64,000 nt of DNA from Paralithodes platypus (lineage: Eukaryota > Arthropoda > Malacostraca > Decapoda > Lithodidae): contig CM064580.1 in NCBI GenBank assembly GCA_032716605.1, forward strand, positions 35,928,001 through 35,992,000, in the 5' to 3' direction. The translations under genes and the position numbers were made by a program. This document shows positions 34,471-47,265 of this stretch, one piece after another. A model generated the notes under the pieces. The model did no database searches, was not told the DNA's origin, and saw nothing but the letters and a program-made list of their open reading frames with translations. The stretch's first letter is position 1; every line of letters begins with the position of its first letter.

Positions 34471-35622
34471 TAATAAAGTAGACGTGCCGTTTTGCCCAAA
34501 ATCAAAACGGCATACCCAACTCTGTGATAGGTTACCATTATCACTACTAATACCATCATCACTCACAATCATCACTACTACTGACATCATCACTACAACT
34601 GCCACAATCATCACGACTACTGTCACATCACCATTACTATGATCATCATCACTACTACAATTACAATCATCACTACTACTCTCAACATCACTACTACTGT
34701 CACCATTGTCACTACCATCTTAATCACTACTATCATCATTGATACTACAACTATCAACCATCATTACTACTATCATCACCACCATCTTACAATCATCATT
34801 ACTACTGTTAATATCATCACTACTACTATAACCATCATCATTACTACTGTCACAAGTATTACCATCATGTATCCTATCGCCATCATCACTACTACTGCCA
34901 TCATCACCATTACTATGATCATCATCACAACTATTGTCATCATCACTACAACTTTCACCATCATCACTACTACTCACCATCATCACTAATACTCACACCA
35001 TCGTCACTACCATCATCACTACTGTCATCATTATCACTACAACTATCAGCATTACTTGTCACCATCATCACTACTATTATGACCATCATCACTACTACTA
35101 GTACTGCCACCATCATATCTACTACTGTCACCATCATATCTACTACTGTCATCATCATCACTACTGTCATCATCATCAATACAACTACAACCATCATCAC
35201 TACTATTATCACCGTCATCACTACTATCACCATCAATCCCACTATTACTACCATCACTTCTAATGCCAACTAAACTAACTTAACGTAGCAAATGCGGAGC
35301 GAGATATTTTCGCCCCCAGAACGAATGCATTCTTAGTGTGTGAGCCCCGAATACTAATAACGCCATCATTGCTGGGGGAGGGGGGGGGGGGGTAAAACCA
35401 TATTTTGGACCTAAAATCATAACTATTACATAAATTCAAAAAATCTTTTTTGACTGACGTTCGCATTCACGCAAAAAATGTTCGTGCGAAATTTGGTGAA
35501 AATCCGTCCAACGGTCTAGGAGGAGTTTCGGGACAGACGGACGACGACGACGACAATTTTTTTTGGTGGTACCCACTATAAGGGGGGGGGGGGCGATACC
35601 AAACTCTGCTTACGCAGAGTTG
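34471..35622 (+). mobile_element. Helitron-like non-autonomous element with ATC-rich core, copy A
   Basis: The left block has TAGACGTGCCGTTTTGCCC, forming a hairpin with AATCAAAACGGCATACC, then CAACTCTGTGATAGG. The core (about 34535-35260) is an irregular ATCATCACTACTAC satellite. The right block contains AAATGCGGAGCGAG, a G-run, TTTGGACCTAAAATCATAAC, AATCCGTCCAACGGTCTAGG and GACAGACGGACGACG. It ends in the hairpin ACTCTGCTTACGCAGAGT followed by TGATAA. CTCTGYG near the left end is complementary to CGCAGAG near the right end. Left and right blocks around a simple-repeat core plus a 3' hairpin resemble Helentron-type elements, but no CTRR end or helicase is present. Confidence 0.65.
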
Positions 35623-35753
35623 ATAAGAAAGAAATAGTGACCATAATCTGTGACCTTAAACATTCACCTTGACCTTTGAATAACAAAAACACAAAATTTG
35701 GACAATCGTTGCATTGACCAACCAAATTTGCCAGCAAAATTTGGTGACTATAC

Positions 35754-35964
35754 GTAACCCGTTCAGTACAGTTCTGTCGGTTTCATTTCATACTGGATAT
35801 TAGGACGATTTAATTTAGTTTATGAAGGGCCTCCATAAAATTAGCAGGCTTTCAACTATCCTAATTAACCATTTTTACTACCACATCCTTCATAAGCTCC
35901 ACAAAATCGTCTAATTATAGCTAGACTACAATACAAATGACGTCACCGGTACACAAAGGGTTAA
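35754..35964 (+). mobile_element. Family-3 TTAA MITE
   Basis: The left end is GTAA then CCCGTTCAGTACAG. The right end is GACGTCACCGGTACACAAAG, GG then TTAA (35961-35964). It contains GACGATTTAATTTAG and its approximate complement AAAATCGTCTAATTATAG. Its length is 211 bp. Confidence 0.8.
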
Positions 35965-36037
35965 ACAGTTAGGAAGAGTTTAAAGACAACATTTTTATTA
36001 ACACTCTTCTTTTGTTCTTTGACCTTGACCGTTAACC

Positions 36038-36042
36038 TTAAG

Positions 36043-36079
<37 letters not shown>
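36038..36079. repeat. (TA)n at the left edge of the large minisatellite
   Basis: About 19 TA units, then TGATTGAAATATATGTC, where the first minisatellite unit starts. Confidence 0.96.
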
Positions 36080-36081
<2 letters not shown>

Positions 36082-36094
36082 TGAAATATATGTC

Positions 36095-39000
36095 GGTGGG
36101 TGGGTGTGGATGTTGGTGGGTGAGTGGGTGTGGATGTCGGGGGGCGGGTGTGGATGTCGGTGGGCGGGTGTGGATGTCGGTGGGCGGGTGTGGATGTCGG
36201 TGGGCGGGTGTGGATGTCGGTGGGCGGGTGTGGATGTCGGTGGGCGGGTGTGGATGTCGGTGGGCGGGTGTGGATGTCGGTGGGCGGGTGTGGATGTCGG
36301 TGGGCGGGTGTGGATGTCGGTGGGTGGGTGTGGATGTCGGTGGGTGGTGTGGATGTCGGTGGGTGGTGTGGATGCCGGTGGCTGGATGTGGATGACGTTG
36401 GGTGGATGTGGATGTGGTGTGGATGTCGGTGGGTGGGTGGGTGTGGATGTCGTGGGTGGTTGGGTGGGTGTGGATGTCGGTGGGTGGGTGGGTGTGGATG
36501 TCGGTGGGTGGGTGTGGATGTCGGTGGGTGGGTGTGGATGTCGGTGGGTGGGTGTGGATGTCGGTGGGTGGGTGGGTGTGGATGTCGGTGGGTGGGTGTG
36601 GATGTGGGTGGGTGGGTGTGGATGTCGGTGGGTGGGTGTGGATGTCGGTGGGTGGGTGTGGATGTCGGTGGGTGGGTGGGTGTGGATGTCGGTGGGTGGG
36701 TGTGGATGTCGGTGGGTGGGTTGGATGGTGTGGATGTCGGTGGGGGGGTGGGTGTGGATGTCGGTGGGGGGGTGGGTGTGGATGTCGGTGGGCGGGTGTG
36801 GATGTCGGTGGGGGGGTGTGGATGTCGGTGGGTGGGTGTGGATGTCGGTGGGTGGGTGTGGATGTCGGTGGGTGGGTGGGTGTGGATGTCGGTGGGTGGG
36901 TGGGTGTGGATGTCGGTGGGTGGGTGGGTGGGTGTGGATGTCGGTGGGTGGGTGGGTGTGGATGTCGGTGGGTGGTGGGTGTGGATGTCGGTGGGTGGGT
37001 GGGTGTGGATGTCGGTGGGTGGGTGGGTGTGGATGTCGGTGGGTGGGTGTGGATGTCGGGTGGGTGGGTGTGGATGTTGGGTGGGTGGGTGTGGATGTCG
37101 TGGGTGGGTGGGTGTGGATGTCGGTGGGTGGGTGGGTGTGGATGTCGGTGGGGGGGTGGGGGGGATGTCGGTGGGGGGGGGGGGGTGGATGTCGGTGGGT
37201 GGGGGGGTGTGGATGTCGGTGGGGGGGTGGGTGTGGATGTCGGTGGGGGGGGTGGGTGTGGATGTCGGTGGGTGGTGGGGGTGGATGTCGGTGGGTGGGT
37301 GTGGATGTCGGTGGGTGGGTGTGGATGTCGGTGGGGGGGTGTGGATGTCGGTGGGGGGGTGGGTGTGGATGTCGGTGGGTGGGTGTGGATGTCGGTGGGT
37401 GGGTGGGTGTGGATGTCGGTGGGTGGGTGGGTGGGTGGGTGGGTGTGTGTGGATGTCGGTGGGTGGGTGTGGATGTCGGTGGGTGGTGTGGATGTCGGTG
37501 GGTGGGTGTGGATGTCGGTGGGTGGGTGTGGATGTCGGTGGGTGGGTGGGGATGTCGGTGGGTGGGTGTGGATGTCGGTGGGTGGGTGTGGGTGTGGATG
37601 TCGGTGGGTGGGTGGGTGTGGATGTCGGTGGGTGGGTGGGTGCGGATGTCGGTGGGTGGGTGGGTGCGGATGTCGGTGGGTGGGTGGGTGCGGATGTCGG
37701 TGGGTGGGTGGGTGTGGATGTCGGTGGGTGGGCGGGTGTGGATGTCGGTGGGTGGGTGTGGATGTCGGTGGGTGGGTGTGGATGTCGGTGGGTGGGTGTG
37801 GATGTCGGTGGGTGGGTGGGTGTGGATGTCGGTGGGTGGTGGGTGGGTGTGGATGTCGGTGGGTGGGTGGGTGTGGATGTCGTGGGTGGGTGGGTGTGGA
37901 TGTCGGTGGGTGGGTGGGTGTGGATGTCGGTGGGTGGTGGGTGTGGATGTCGGTGGGTGGGTGGGTGTGGATGTCGGTGGGTGGGGGTGTGGATGTCGGT
38001 GGGTGGGCGGGTGTGGATGTCGGTGGGTGGGGGGGTGTGGATGTCGGTGGGAGGGTGGGTGTGGATGTCGGTGGGTGGGTGGGTGTGGATGTGGGTGGGT
38101 GTGGATGTCGGTGGGTGGGTGGGTGTTGATGTCGGTGTGTGGGTGGGTGTGGATGTCGGTGGGTGGGTGGGTGTGGATGTCGGTGGGTGGGGGTGGGGGT
38201 GGATGTCGGTGGGTGGGTGGGTGTGGATGTCGGTGGGGGGGTGGGGGTGGATGTCGCTGGGTGGGTGGGGGTGGATGTCGGTGGGTGGGTGTGGATGTCG
38301 GTGGGTGGGTGGGTGTGGATGTCGGTGGGTGGGTTGGGTGGATGTCGGTGGGTGGGTGTGGATGTCGGTGGGGGGGGTGTGGATGTCGGTGGGGGGGTGT
38401 GGATGTGGGTGGGTGGGTGTGGATGTGGGTGCGTGGAGGTCGGTGGGTGGGTGTGAATGGCGGTGGGGGGGTGGGTGTGGATGTCGGTGGGTGGGTGGGT
38501 GTGGATGTGGGTGGGGGGGTGGGTGTGGATGTCGGTGGGTGGGTGTGGATGTCGGTGGGTGGGTGTGGATGTCGGTGGGTGGGTGTGGATGTCGGTGGGT
38601 GGGTGTGGATGTCGGTGGGTGGGTGTGGATGTCGGTGGGTGGGTGGTGTGGATGTCGGTGGGGGGTGTGGATGTCGGTGGGTGGGTGTGGATGTCGGTGG
38701 GTGGGTGTGGATGTCGGTGGGTGGGTGTGGATGTCGGTGGGTGGGTGTGGATGTCGGTGGGTGGGTGTGGATGTCGTGGGTGGGTGGGTGTGGATGTCGG
38801 TGGGTGGGGGGTGTGGATGTCGGTGGGTGGGTGTGGATGTCGGTGGTGGGTGGGGTGTGGATGTCGGTGGGTGGGTGTGGATGTCGGTGGGTGGGGGTGT
38901 GGATGTCGGTGGGTGGCGGGTGTGGATGTCGGTGGGGGTGGGTGTGGATGTCGGTGGGTGGGTGGGTGTGGATGTCGGGTGGGTGGGTGGGTGTGGATGT

Positions 39001-42000
39001 CGGTGGGTGGGTGGGTGTGGATGTCGGTGGGTGGGTGGGTGTGGATGTCGGTGGGTGGGTGGGTGGGTGTGGATGTCGGTGGGGGTGGTGTGGATGTCGG
39101 TGGGTGGGTGGGTGTGGATGTCGGTGGGTGGGGGGGTGTGGATGTCGTGGGGTGGGTGGGTGTGGATGTCGGTGGGTGGGTGGGTGTGGATGTCGGTGGG
39201 TGGGTGGGTGTGGATGTAGGTGGGTGGGGTGGGTGTGGATGTCGGTGGGGGTGGGTGGGTGTGGATGTCGGTGGGTGGGTGTGGATGTGGGTGGGTGGGG
39301 TGGATGTCGGTGGGTGGGTGGGGTGTCGGTGGGTGGGTGTGGATGTCGGTGGGTGGGTGGATGTGGATGTCGGTGGGTGGGTGGGTGTGGATGTCGGTGG
39401 GTGGGTGGATGTCGGTGGGGTGGGTGGGTGTGGATGTCGGTGGGTGGGTGTGGATGTCGGTGGGTGGGTGTGGATGTCGGTGGGTGGGTGTGGATGTCGG
39501 TGGGTGTGGATGTCGGTGGGTGGGTGGGTGTGGATGTCGGTGGGTGGGTGGGTGTGGATGTCAGTGGGTGGGTGGGTGTGGATGTCGGTGGGTGGGTGTG
39601 GATGTCGGTGGGTGGTTGGGTGTGGATGTTGGTGGGTGGGTGGGAGTGGATGTTGGTGGGTGGTGGATGGTGGGTGGGTGGGTGTGGATGTGGGGGGGGG
39701 GGTGGGTGTGGAGGTGGGTGGGGGGGTGGGTGTGGATGTCGGTGGGTGGGTGCGGATGTCGGTGGGTGGGTGGGTGTGGATGTCGGTGGGTGGGTGGGTG
39801 TGGATGTCGGTGGGTGGGTGTGGATGTCGGTGGGTGGGTGTGGATGCCGGTGGGTGGGTGTGGATGGCGGTGGGTGGGTGTGGATGTCGATGGGTGGGTG
39901 TGGATGTCGTTGGGGGGGTGTGGATGTCGGTGGGTGGGTGTGGATGTCGGTGGGTGGGTGTGGATGTCGGTGGGTGGGTGTGGATGTCGGTGGGTGGGTG
40001 TGGATGTCGGTGGGTGGGTGTGGATGTCGGTGGGTGGGTGTGGATGTCGGTGGGTGGGTGTGGATGTCGGTGGGTGGGTGTGGATGTCGGTGGGTGGGTG
40101 TGGATGTCGGTGGGTGGGTGTGGATGTCGGTGGGTGGGGGGGTGTGGATGGGGGGGGGGGGGTGTGGATGTGGGTGGGGGGGGGGGTGTGGATGTCGGTG
40201 GGTGGGTGGGTGTGGATGTCGGTGGGTGGGTGGGTGTGGATGTCGGTGGGTGGGTGTGGATGTCGGTGGGTGGGTGTGGATGTCGGTGGTGGGTGGGTGT
40301 GGATGTCGGTGGGTGGTGGGTGTGGATGTCGGTGGGTGGGTGGGTGTGGATGTCGGTGGGTGGGTGTGGATGTCGGTGGGTGGGGTGTGGATGTCGGTGG
40401 GTGGTGGTGTGGATGTCGGTGGGTGGGTGGGTGGGTGTGGATGTCGGTGGTGGTGTGGTGGGTGGGTGGGTGGGTGTGGATGTCGGTGGGTGGGTGGGTG
40501 GGTGGGTGTGGATGTCGGTGGGTGTGTGGTGGGTGTGGATGTCGGTGGTGGGTGGGTGGGTGTGGATGTCGGTGGGTGGGTGGGTGTGGATGTCGGTGGG
40601 TGGGTGGGTGTGGATGTCGGTGGGTGGGTGGGTGGGTGTGGATGTCGGTGGGTGGGTGTGGATGTCGGTGGGTGGGGTGTGGATGTCGGTGGGTGGGTGT
40701 GTGGATGTCGGTGGGTGGGTGGGGTGTGGATGTCGGTGGGTGGGTGGGTGGATGTCGGTGGGTGGGTGTGGATGGGTGGGGGGGGTGGATGTCGGTGGGG
40801 GGGGTGTGGAGGTGGGTGGGGGGGTGGGTGTGGATGTCGGTGGGTGGGTGGGTGTGGATGTCGGTGGGTGGGTGGGTGTGGATGTCGGTGGGGGGTTGTG
40901 GATGTCGGTGGGTGGGGGGTGTGGATGTCGGTGGGGGGGTGGGTGTGGATGTCGGTGGGGGGTGGTGTGGATGTCGGTGGGGGGGTGGGTGTGGATGTCG
41001 GTGGGTGGGTGGGTGGGTGGGTGGTGTGGATGTCGGTGGGTGGGTGTGGATGTCGGTGGGTGGGTGTGGATGTCGGTGGGTGGGTGTGGATGTCGGTGGG
41101 TGGGTGTGGATGTCGGTGGGTGGGTGTGGATGTCGGTGGGTGGGTGTGGATGTCGGTGGGTGGGGGTGTGGAAGTTGGTGGGTGGGGGTGTGGATGTCGG
41201 TGGGTGGGTGTGGATGTCGGTGGGTGGGTGTGGATGTCGGTGGGTGGGTGTGGATGTCGGTGGGTGGGTGTGGATGTCGGTGGGTGGGTGTGGATGTCGG
41301 TGGGTGGGTGGTGGTGTGGATGTCGGTGGGTGGGGTGGGTGTGGATGTCGGTGGGTGGGTGGGGGTGGTTGTCGGGGGGGGGGTGTGGATGTCGGTGGGT
41401 GGGTGTGGATGTCGGTGGGTGGGTGGGTGTGGATGTCGGTGGGTGGGTGGGTGTGGATGTCAGGTGGGTGGTGGGTGTGGATGTCGGTGGGTGGGTGTGG
41501 ATGTCGGTGGGTGGGTGGGTGTGGATGTCGGTGGGTGGGTGGGTGGTGTGGATGTCGGTGGGTGGGTGGGTGGGTGTGGATGTCGGGTGGGTGGGTGTGG
41601 ATGTCGGTGGGTGGGTGGATGTGGATGTCGGTGGGTGGGTGGGTGTGGATGTCGGTGGGTGGGTGGGTGTGGATGTCGGTGGGTGGGTGGGTGGGTGTGG
41701 ATGTCGGTGGGTGGGTGGTGTCGGTGGGTGGGTGTGGATGTCGGTGGGTGGGGTGTGGATGTCGGTGGGGTGGGGTGTGGATGTCGGTGGGGGTGGGTGT
41801 GGATGTCGGTGGGTGGGTGTGGATGTGGTGGGTGGGTGGGTGGATGTCGGTGGGTGGGTGTGGGATGTCGGTGGGTGGGTGTGGATGTCGGTGGGTGTGT
41901 GGATGTCGGTGGGTGGGTGTGGATGTCGGTGGGTGGGGTGTGTGGATGGTGGGTGGGTGGGTGTGGATGTCGGTGGGTGGGTGTGGATGTCGGTGGGTGG

Positions 42001-45000
42001 GTGGGTGGTGTGGATGTCGGTGGGTGGGGTGGGTGTGGATGTCGGTGGGTGGGTGTGTGGATGTCGGTGGGTGGGTGTGGATGTCGGTGGGTGGGCGGGT
42101 GTGGATGTCGGTGGGTGGGTGGGTGTGGATGTCGGTGGGTGGGCGGGTGCGGATGTCGGTGGGTGGGCGGGTGGGATGTCGGTGGGTGGGGGGGTGTGGA
42201 TGGCGGTGGGGGGGGGTGGATGTCGGTGGGTGGGTGTGGATGTCTGTGGGTGGGTGTGGATGTCGTGGGTGGGTGTGGATGTGGATGTCGGTGGGTGGGT
42301 GTGGATGTCGGTGGGCGGTGGGTGTGGATGTCGGTGGGTGGGTGGGTGTGGATGTCGGTGGGTGGGTGGGTGTGGATGTCGGTGGGTGGGCGGTGTGGAT
42401 GTCGGTGGGTGGGGGGTGTGGATGTCGGTGGGTGGGTGGGTGTGGATGTCGGGTGGGTGGGTGTGGATGTCGGTGGGTGGGTGGGTGTGGATGTCGGTGG
42501 GTGGGTGTGGATGTCGGTGGGTGGGTGGGTGTGGATGTCGGTGGGTGGGTGGGTGTGGATGTCGGTGGGTGGGTGGGTGTGGATGTCGGTGGGTGGGTGG
42601 GTGTGGATGTCGGTGGGTGGGGTGGGTGTGGATGTCGGTGGGTGGGTGGGTGTGGATGTCGGTGGGTGGGTGGGTGTGGATGTCGGTGGGTGGGTGGTGG
42701 GTGGGTGTGGATGTCGGTGGGTGGGTGGGTGGTGTGGGTGGGTGTGGATGTCGGTGGGTGGGTGTGGATGTCGGTGGGTGGGTGTGGATGTCGGTGGGTG
42801 GGTGTGGTGTCGGTGGTGGGTGTGGATGTCGGTGGGTGGGTGGGTGTGGATGTCGGTGGGTGGGTGGATGTCGGTGGGTGGGTGTGGATGTCGGTGGTGG
42901 GTGGGTGTGGATGTCGGTGGTGGGGTGGGTGTGGATGTCGGTGGGGTGGGTGGGTGTGGATGTCGGTGGGTGTGGATGTCGGTGGGTGTGGATGTCGGTG
43001 GGTGGGAGGGTGTGGATGTCGGTGGGTGGGTGTGGATGTCGGTGGGTGGGTGTGGGTGTGGATGTCGGTGGGTGGGTGTGGATGTCGGTGGGTGGGTGTG
43101 GATGTCGGTGGGTGGGTGTGGATGTCGGTGGGTGGGTGTGGATGTCGGGGTGTGGATGTCGGTGGGTGGGTGTGGATGTCGGTGGGTGGGTGTGGATGTC
43201 GGTGGGTGAGTGGGTGTGGATGGTGGTGGGTGGTTGTGGATGTGGGTGGGTGGGTGGGTGTGGATGTCGGTGGGGGGTAGGTGTGTATGTCGGTCGGTGG
43301 GTGGGTGTGGATGTTGGTCGGTGGGTGGGTGTGGATGTTGGTCGGTGGGTGGGTGTGGATGTCGGTGGGCGGGTGTGGATGTCGGTGGGCGGGTGTGGAT
43401 GTCGGGTGGGGGTGTGGATGTGGGTGGGTGGGTGTGGATGTCGGTGGGTGGGTGTGGATGTCGGTGGGTGGGTGTGGATGTCGGTGGGTGGGTGTGGATG
43501 TCGGTGGGTGGTGGGGTGGGGGTGGGTGTGGGGGGGTGGTGGATGTCGGTGGGTGGTGGGTGTGGGTGGTGGGTGGGTGGGTGTGGATGTCGGTGGTGGG
43601 TGTGGATGTCGGTGGTGGGGGTGTCGGTGGTGGGTGTGGATGTCGGTGGGTGGGTGTGGATGTCGGTGGGTGGGTGTGGATGTCGGTGGGTGGGTGTGGA
43701 TGTCGGTGGGCTGGTGCGGATGTCGGTGGGCTGGTGTGGATGTCGGTGGGTGGGTGGATGTCGGTGGGTGGTGTGGATGTCGGTGGTGGGTGTGTGGTGG
43801 GTGGGTGGGTGGGTGTGGATGTCGGTGGGTGGGTGTGGATGTCGGTGGGTGGGTGTGGATGTCGGTGTGGGTGTGGATGTCGGTGGGTGGGTGGTGTGGA
43901 TGTCGGTGGGTGGGTGTGGATGTCGGTGGGTGGTGGTGTGGATGTCGGTGGGTGGTGGGGGTGGATGTCGGTGGGTGGTGGGTGGATGTCGGTGGGTGGG
44001 GTGGGTGTGGATGTCGGTGGGTGGGGTGGGTGTGGATGTCGGTGGGGTGGTGGTGGTGGAGTCGGTGGTGGGTGTGGATGTCGGTGGGGGGTGGGTGTGG
44101 ATGTCGGTGGGTGGGGGTGTGGATGTCGGTGGGTGGGTGTTGGATGTCGGTGGGGGGTGGGTGTGGATGTCGGTGGGGGGTGGGTGTGGATGTCGGTGGG
44201 GGTGTGGATGTCGGTGGGTGGGTGTGGATGTCGGTGGGTGGGTGTGGATGTCGGTGGGTGGGTGTGGATGTCGGTGGGTGGGTGTGGATGTCGGTGGGTG
44301 GGTGTGGATGTCGGTGGGTGAGGGTGTATGTCGGTGGGTGGGTGATGTGTGGGTGGGTGTGATGTCGGTGGGTGGGTGTGGATGTCGGTGGTGGGTGTGG
44401 ATGTCGGTGGGTGGGTGTGGATGTCGGTGGGTGGGTGTGGATGTCGGTGGGTGGGTGTGGATGTCGGTGGGTGGGGGTGGATGTCGGTGGGTGGGTGTGG
44501 ATGTCGGTGGTGGGTGTGGATGTCGGTGGGTGGGTGTGGTGTCGGTGGGTGGGTGTGGATGTCGGTGGGTGGGTGTGGATGTCGGTGGTGGGTGTGGATG
44601 TCGGTGGGTGGGTGGGTGTGGATGTCGGTGGGTGGGTGTGGGTGTGGTCGGTGGGTGGGTGGGTGTGGGTGTGGGTGGGTGTGGATGTCGTGGGTGGTGT
44701 GGATGTCGGTGGGTGGGTGTGGATGTCGGTGGTGGTGTGGATGTCGGGGGGGGGTGGTGTCGGTGGGTGGGTGTGGATCGGTGGGCGGGTGTGGATGTCG
44801 GTGGGTGGGGTGGGTGGGTGTGGATGTCGGTGGGTGGGGGGTGGATGGTGGTGGGTGGTGTGGATGTCGGTGGGTGGGTGTGGATGGGTGGTGTGGGTGT
44901 GGATGTCGGTGGGTGGGTGTGGATGTCGGTGGGTGGGTGTGGATGTCGGTGGGGGTGTGGATGTCGGTGGGTGGGTGTGGATGGTGGGTGGGTGTGGATG

Positions 45001-45640
45001 TCGGTGAGTGGGTGTGGATGTCGGTGGGGGTGTGGATGTCGGTGGGGGGTGTGGATGGGGGGTGGGAGTGTGGATGGTGGGTGGGTGTGATGGTGGGTGG
45101 GATGTGGATGTCGGTGGGTGGGAGGTGTGGGTGGTGGTGGGTGGGTGGGTGTGGATGTAGCTGTGGGTGTGGATGTGGGTGGGTGTGGATGTGTGGGTGG
45201 GTGTGGATGTCGGTGGGTGGGGTGGATGTCGGTGGGTGGGTGTGGATGTCGGTGGATGGGTGTGGATGTCGGTGGGTGGGTGTCGGTGGGTAGGTGTGGA
45301 TGTCGGTGGGTGTCGGTGGATAGGGGGTGGTGGGTGTGGCTGTGTGGGTGGTGTGGTGTGGATGGGTGGTGGGTGTGGATGTCGGTGGGTGGGTGTGGAT
45401 GTCGGTGGGTGGGTGTGGATGCCGGTGGGTGGGTGTGTGTGGATGTCGGTGGGTGGGTATGTCGGTGGGTGGTGTGGATCGGTGGGTGTGGATGTCGGTG
45501 GGTGTGATGGGTGGGAGGGTGTGGATGTCGGTGGGTGGTGTGGATGGGGAGTGGATGGGTGGATGTATGGGTGGGTGGTGGGGTGGGTGGGTGTGGTGGG
45601 GGGTGGGTGGGTGTGGATGATGGTGGGTCGGTGTGGATGC
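36095..45640 (+). repeat. Giant G-rich minisatellite, 20-bp unit, about 9.5 kb
   Basis: The unit is GGTGGGTGGGTGTGGATGTC. Length variants differ mostly by 4-bp GGGT steps (16, 20, 24, 28 bp). Point variants include GGGCGGGT in a block at 36140-36310 and again near 43360-43400, GTGCGGATGTC at 37640-37700, and GGGGGG for GGGTGG. Each unit carries one CpG and four or more G-runs. Neither strand of the unit has a stop codon, so all six frames stay open. This explains predicted proteins of 2761 residues (plus) and 3254 residues (minus, His/Pro/Thr-rich); neither has a domain, a normal composition or a plausible start context. Units become irregular towards the right end (45050-45640). Confidence 0.98.
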
Positions 45641-46863
45641 CAGTGGCTTAATGTGAATGAGCTTAGGTGGGTACGGATGGGTATGAATGTGACAAATACA
45701 AAATCACAAAAACAAACATAGAAAGGAAAGTGAGTCCAATGCCAGAAGAAAAAAAAACACATTTAACGCCAGAAATAAACTCCAGAACAACAACCTACCT
45801 TGTGGAAGTCAGGGAGGCAGCCAACTCGGAAGTCCAGTCAGCACAAGGCAATCTCACCGCCGCCATCACCACCTACGAAGAACGGAAGAGTCAAGCCTTA
45901 GTCCAGAACGGTCACTTCACTAGTTACTCTGCTACAGTCACGCACACATACATGGAGAACACACGTAACCTAGTATCCGGATGACCCACACGTAAGCTAG
46001 TATCCAGGTGAGGTTGCAAGCCATTATACGCACACGCAAACAAATAAAGCACACAAATTCTAAGAGACACACGAGGCACGGCCCGGGGAAACATGCGAGT
46101 GAGAGGAGGTGAGGCAGGGAGGGTGGAGCTTCCGGCCTGCCAACCATTCACGGGAGACGCAATGAAATACACACACATTAATCTTCACGTGAATTAATAT
46201 TTTTCATCAGTTAAATATAAAACTAATATTACTCTTGTTTTTACTCTCATACGTGGGTAGTAAATATGAAACAACGTAGAGTAACGTTATGGTACAAATG
46301 ACTACGGTAGGTAAGAGGTGACTATCATACGGTCAGTTGGTACCCGTGCTTGCCCGATCATGCGCACATCAACAACCCCACCTTATGTTGCTACTTCATC
46401 TAATCTGGGACCGATTTAAATGGATACCGGGCATATAATCTAAACCTACGAACGCTAATTATCGTCTATAGCAAACTTTATACTACATTTAGGTTTTAAA
46501 AGAACGATATCTCAAGGCTAAAAGGGTTAGTATTTAAACTGGCCATTCAATAGGGTAAGCACAGAGAGAATACCAAAGGTGAGATGAGACATACGGCTTA
46601 TGCAGACGGGACAAGGAATAGTATAATCATATATAAAAGAACATTTAAGTAAAATACGCTACGGGTATATACATTAAGACATATATATATATATAGACTT
46701 ACCTAAATTAATTATACCGAACGCGAGATAATAAACGTAAATAGCAATACGCTACACTACGGATAAATACAATTACATGTATTGGCTCAAGTGAAAGATG
46801 GAGAAAGCGAAAATATATAGAACATATGGAGGAAAACGTTATTGACACTGCGACAAGGCATAC
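45641..46863. other. No gene called; one short unrecognised frame
   Basis: A plus-strand frame of 105 codons (45667-45984) runs out of the last decayed minisatellite units. From the MPEEKKTHLTPEIN segment on it looks more protein-like than its surroundings, but I recognise no family and see no splice or promoter support. The rest is AT-rich. Confidence 0.35.
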
Positions 46864-47150
46864 AAGCATTTACACATGAGTACAGTTACGTCTTTTTAAT
46901 TTTATCCCAGCTATATTTAGACAAATGCATGTAGCTTAGGAAGGATATATGGTAGCTATAAGGATTAATCATATTTATCTATTTCACTCCCAACACCAAA
47001 CACTTCCCAATTAAATTAATGAAAGCATGTGGACCTATAGTTTGCAGCCTGTTAATGTGTAGATGTCCTTCCTAAGCTGAACAAATTCGTCTACTAGCAG
47101 CCAGAATATAATAAAAACAATGTCACCGGTACCGTACTGCATGGATTAAC
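46864..47150 (+). mobile_element. Family-3-like TTAA MITE, longer variant
   Basis: The left end is GAGTACAGTTACGTC with CCAGCTATATTTAGAC. The right end has AATTCGTCTACTAGCAGCC, AATGTCACCGGTACCG and GATTAA. The interior is expanded relative to the ~210-bp copies. Confidence 0.55.
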
Positions 47151-47265
47151 TAACAAATCGAATTAAATGTGATCTAAATGTCTCAAGCAGTTTTCCAAAA
47201 TAGTTCGACCGTGCGTCCTTACTGTGTCTCTAAAAAAGATGTCTAGAATGTCTTGATCACGAGTG

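Noticed and set aside
34432..35273. Threonine/isoleucine or valine/methionine-rich membrane-like proteins
   Set aside because: They are translations of the ATC/ACT satellite core of the Helitron-like element.
35998..45762. A 3254-codon minus-strand frame and 2761-codon plus-strand frame as a giant repeat protein
   Set aside because: The 20-bp unit lacks stops on both strands, all frames are open, length changes are in 4-bp steps that ignore reading frame, and no domain is present.
45667..45984. Small host gene (105 codons)
   Set aside because: No family recognised, the frame begins in decayed minisatellite, and no splice or promoter evidence; kept only as a note.
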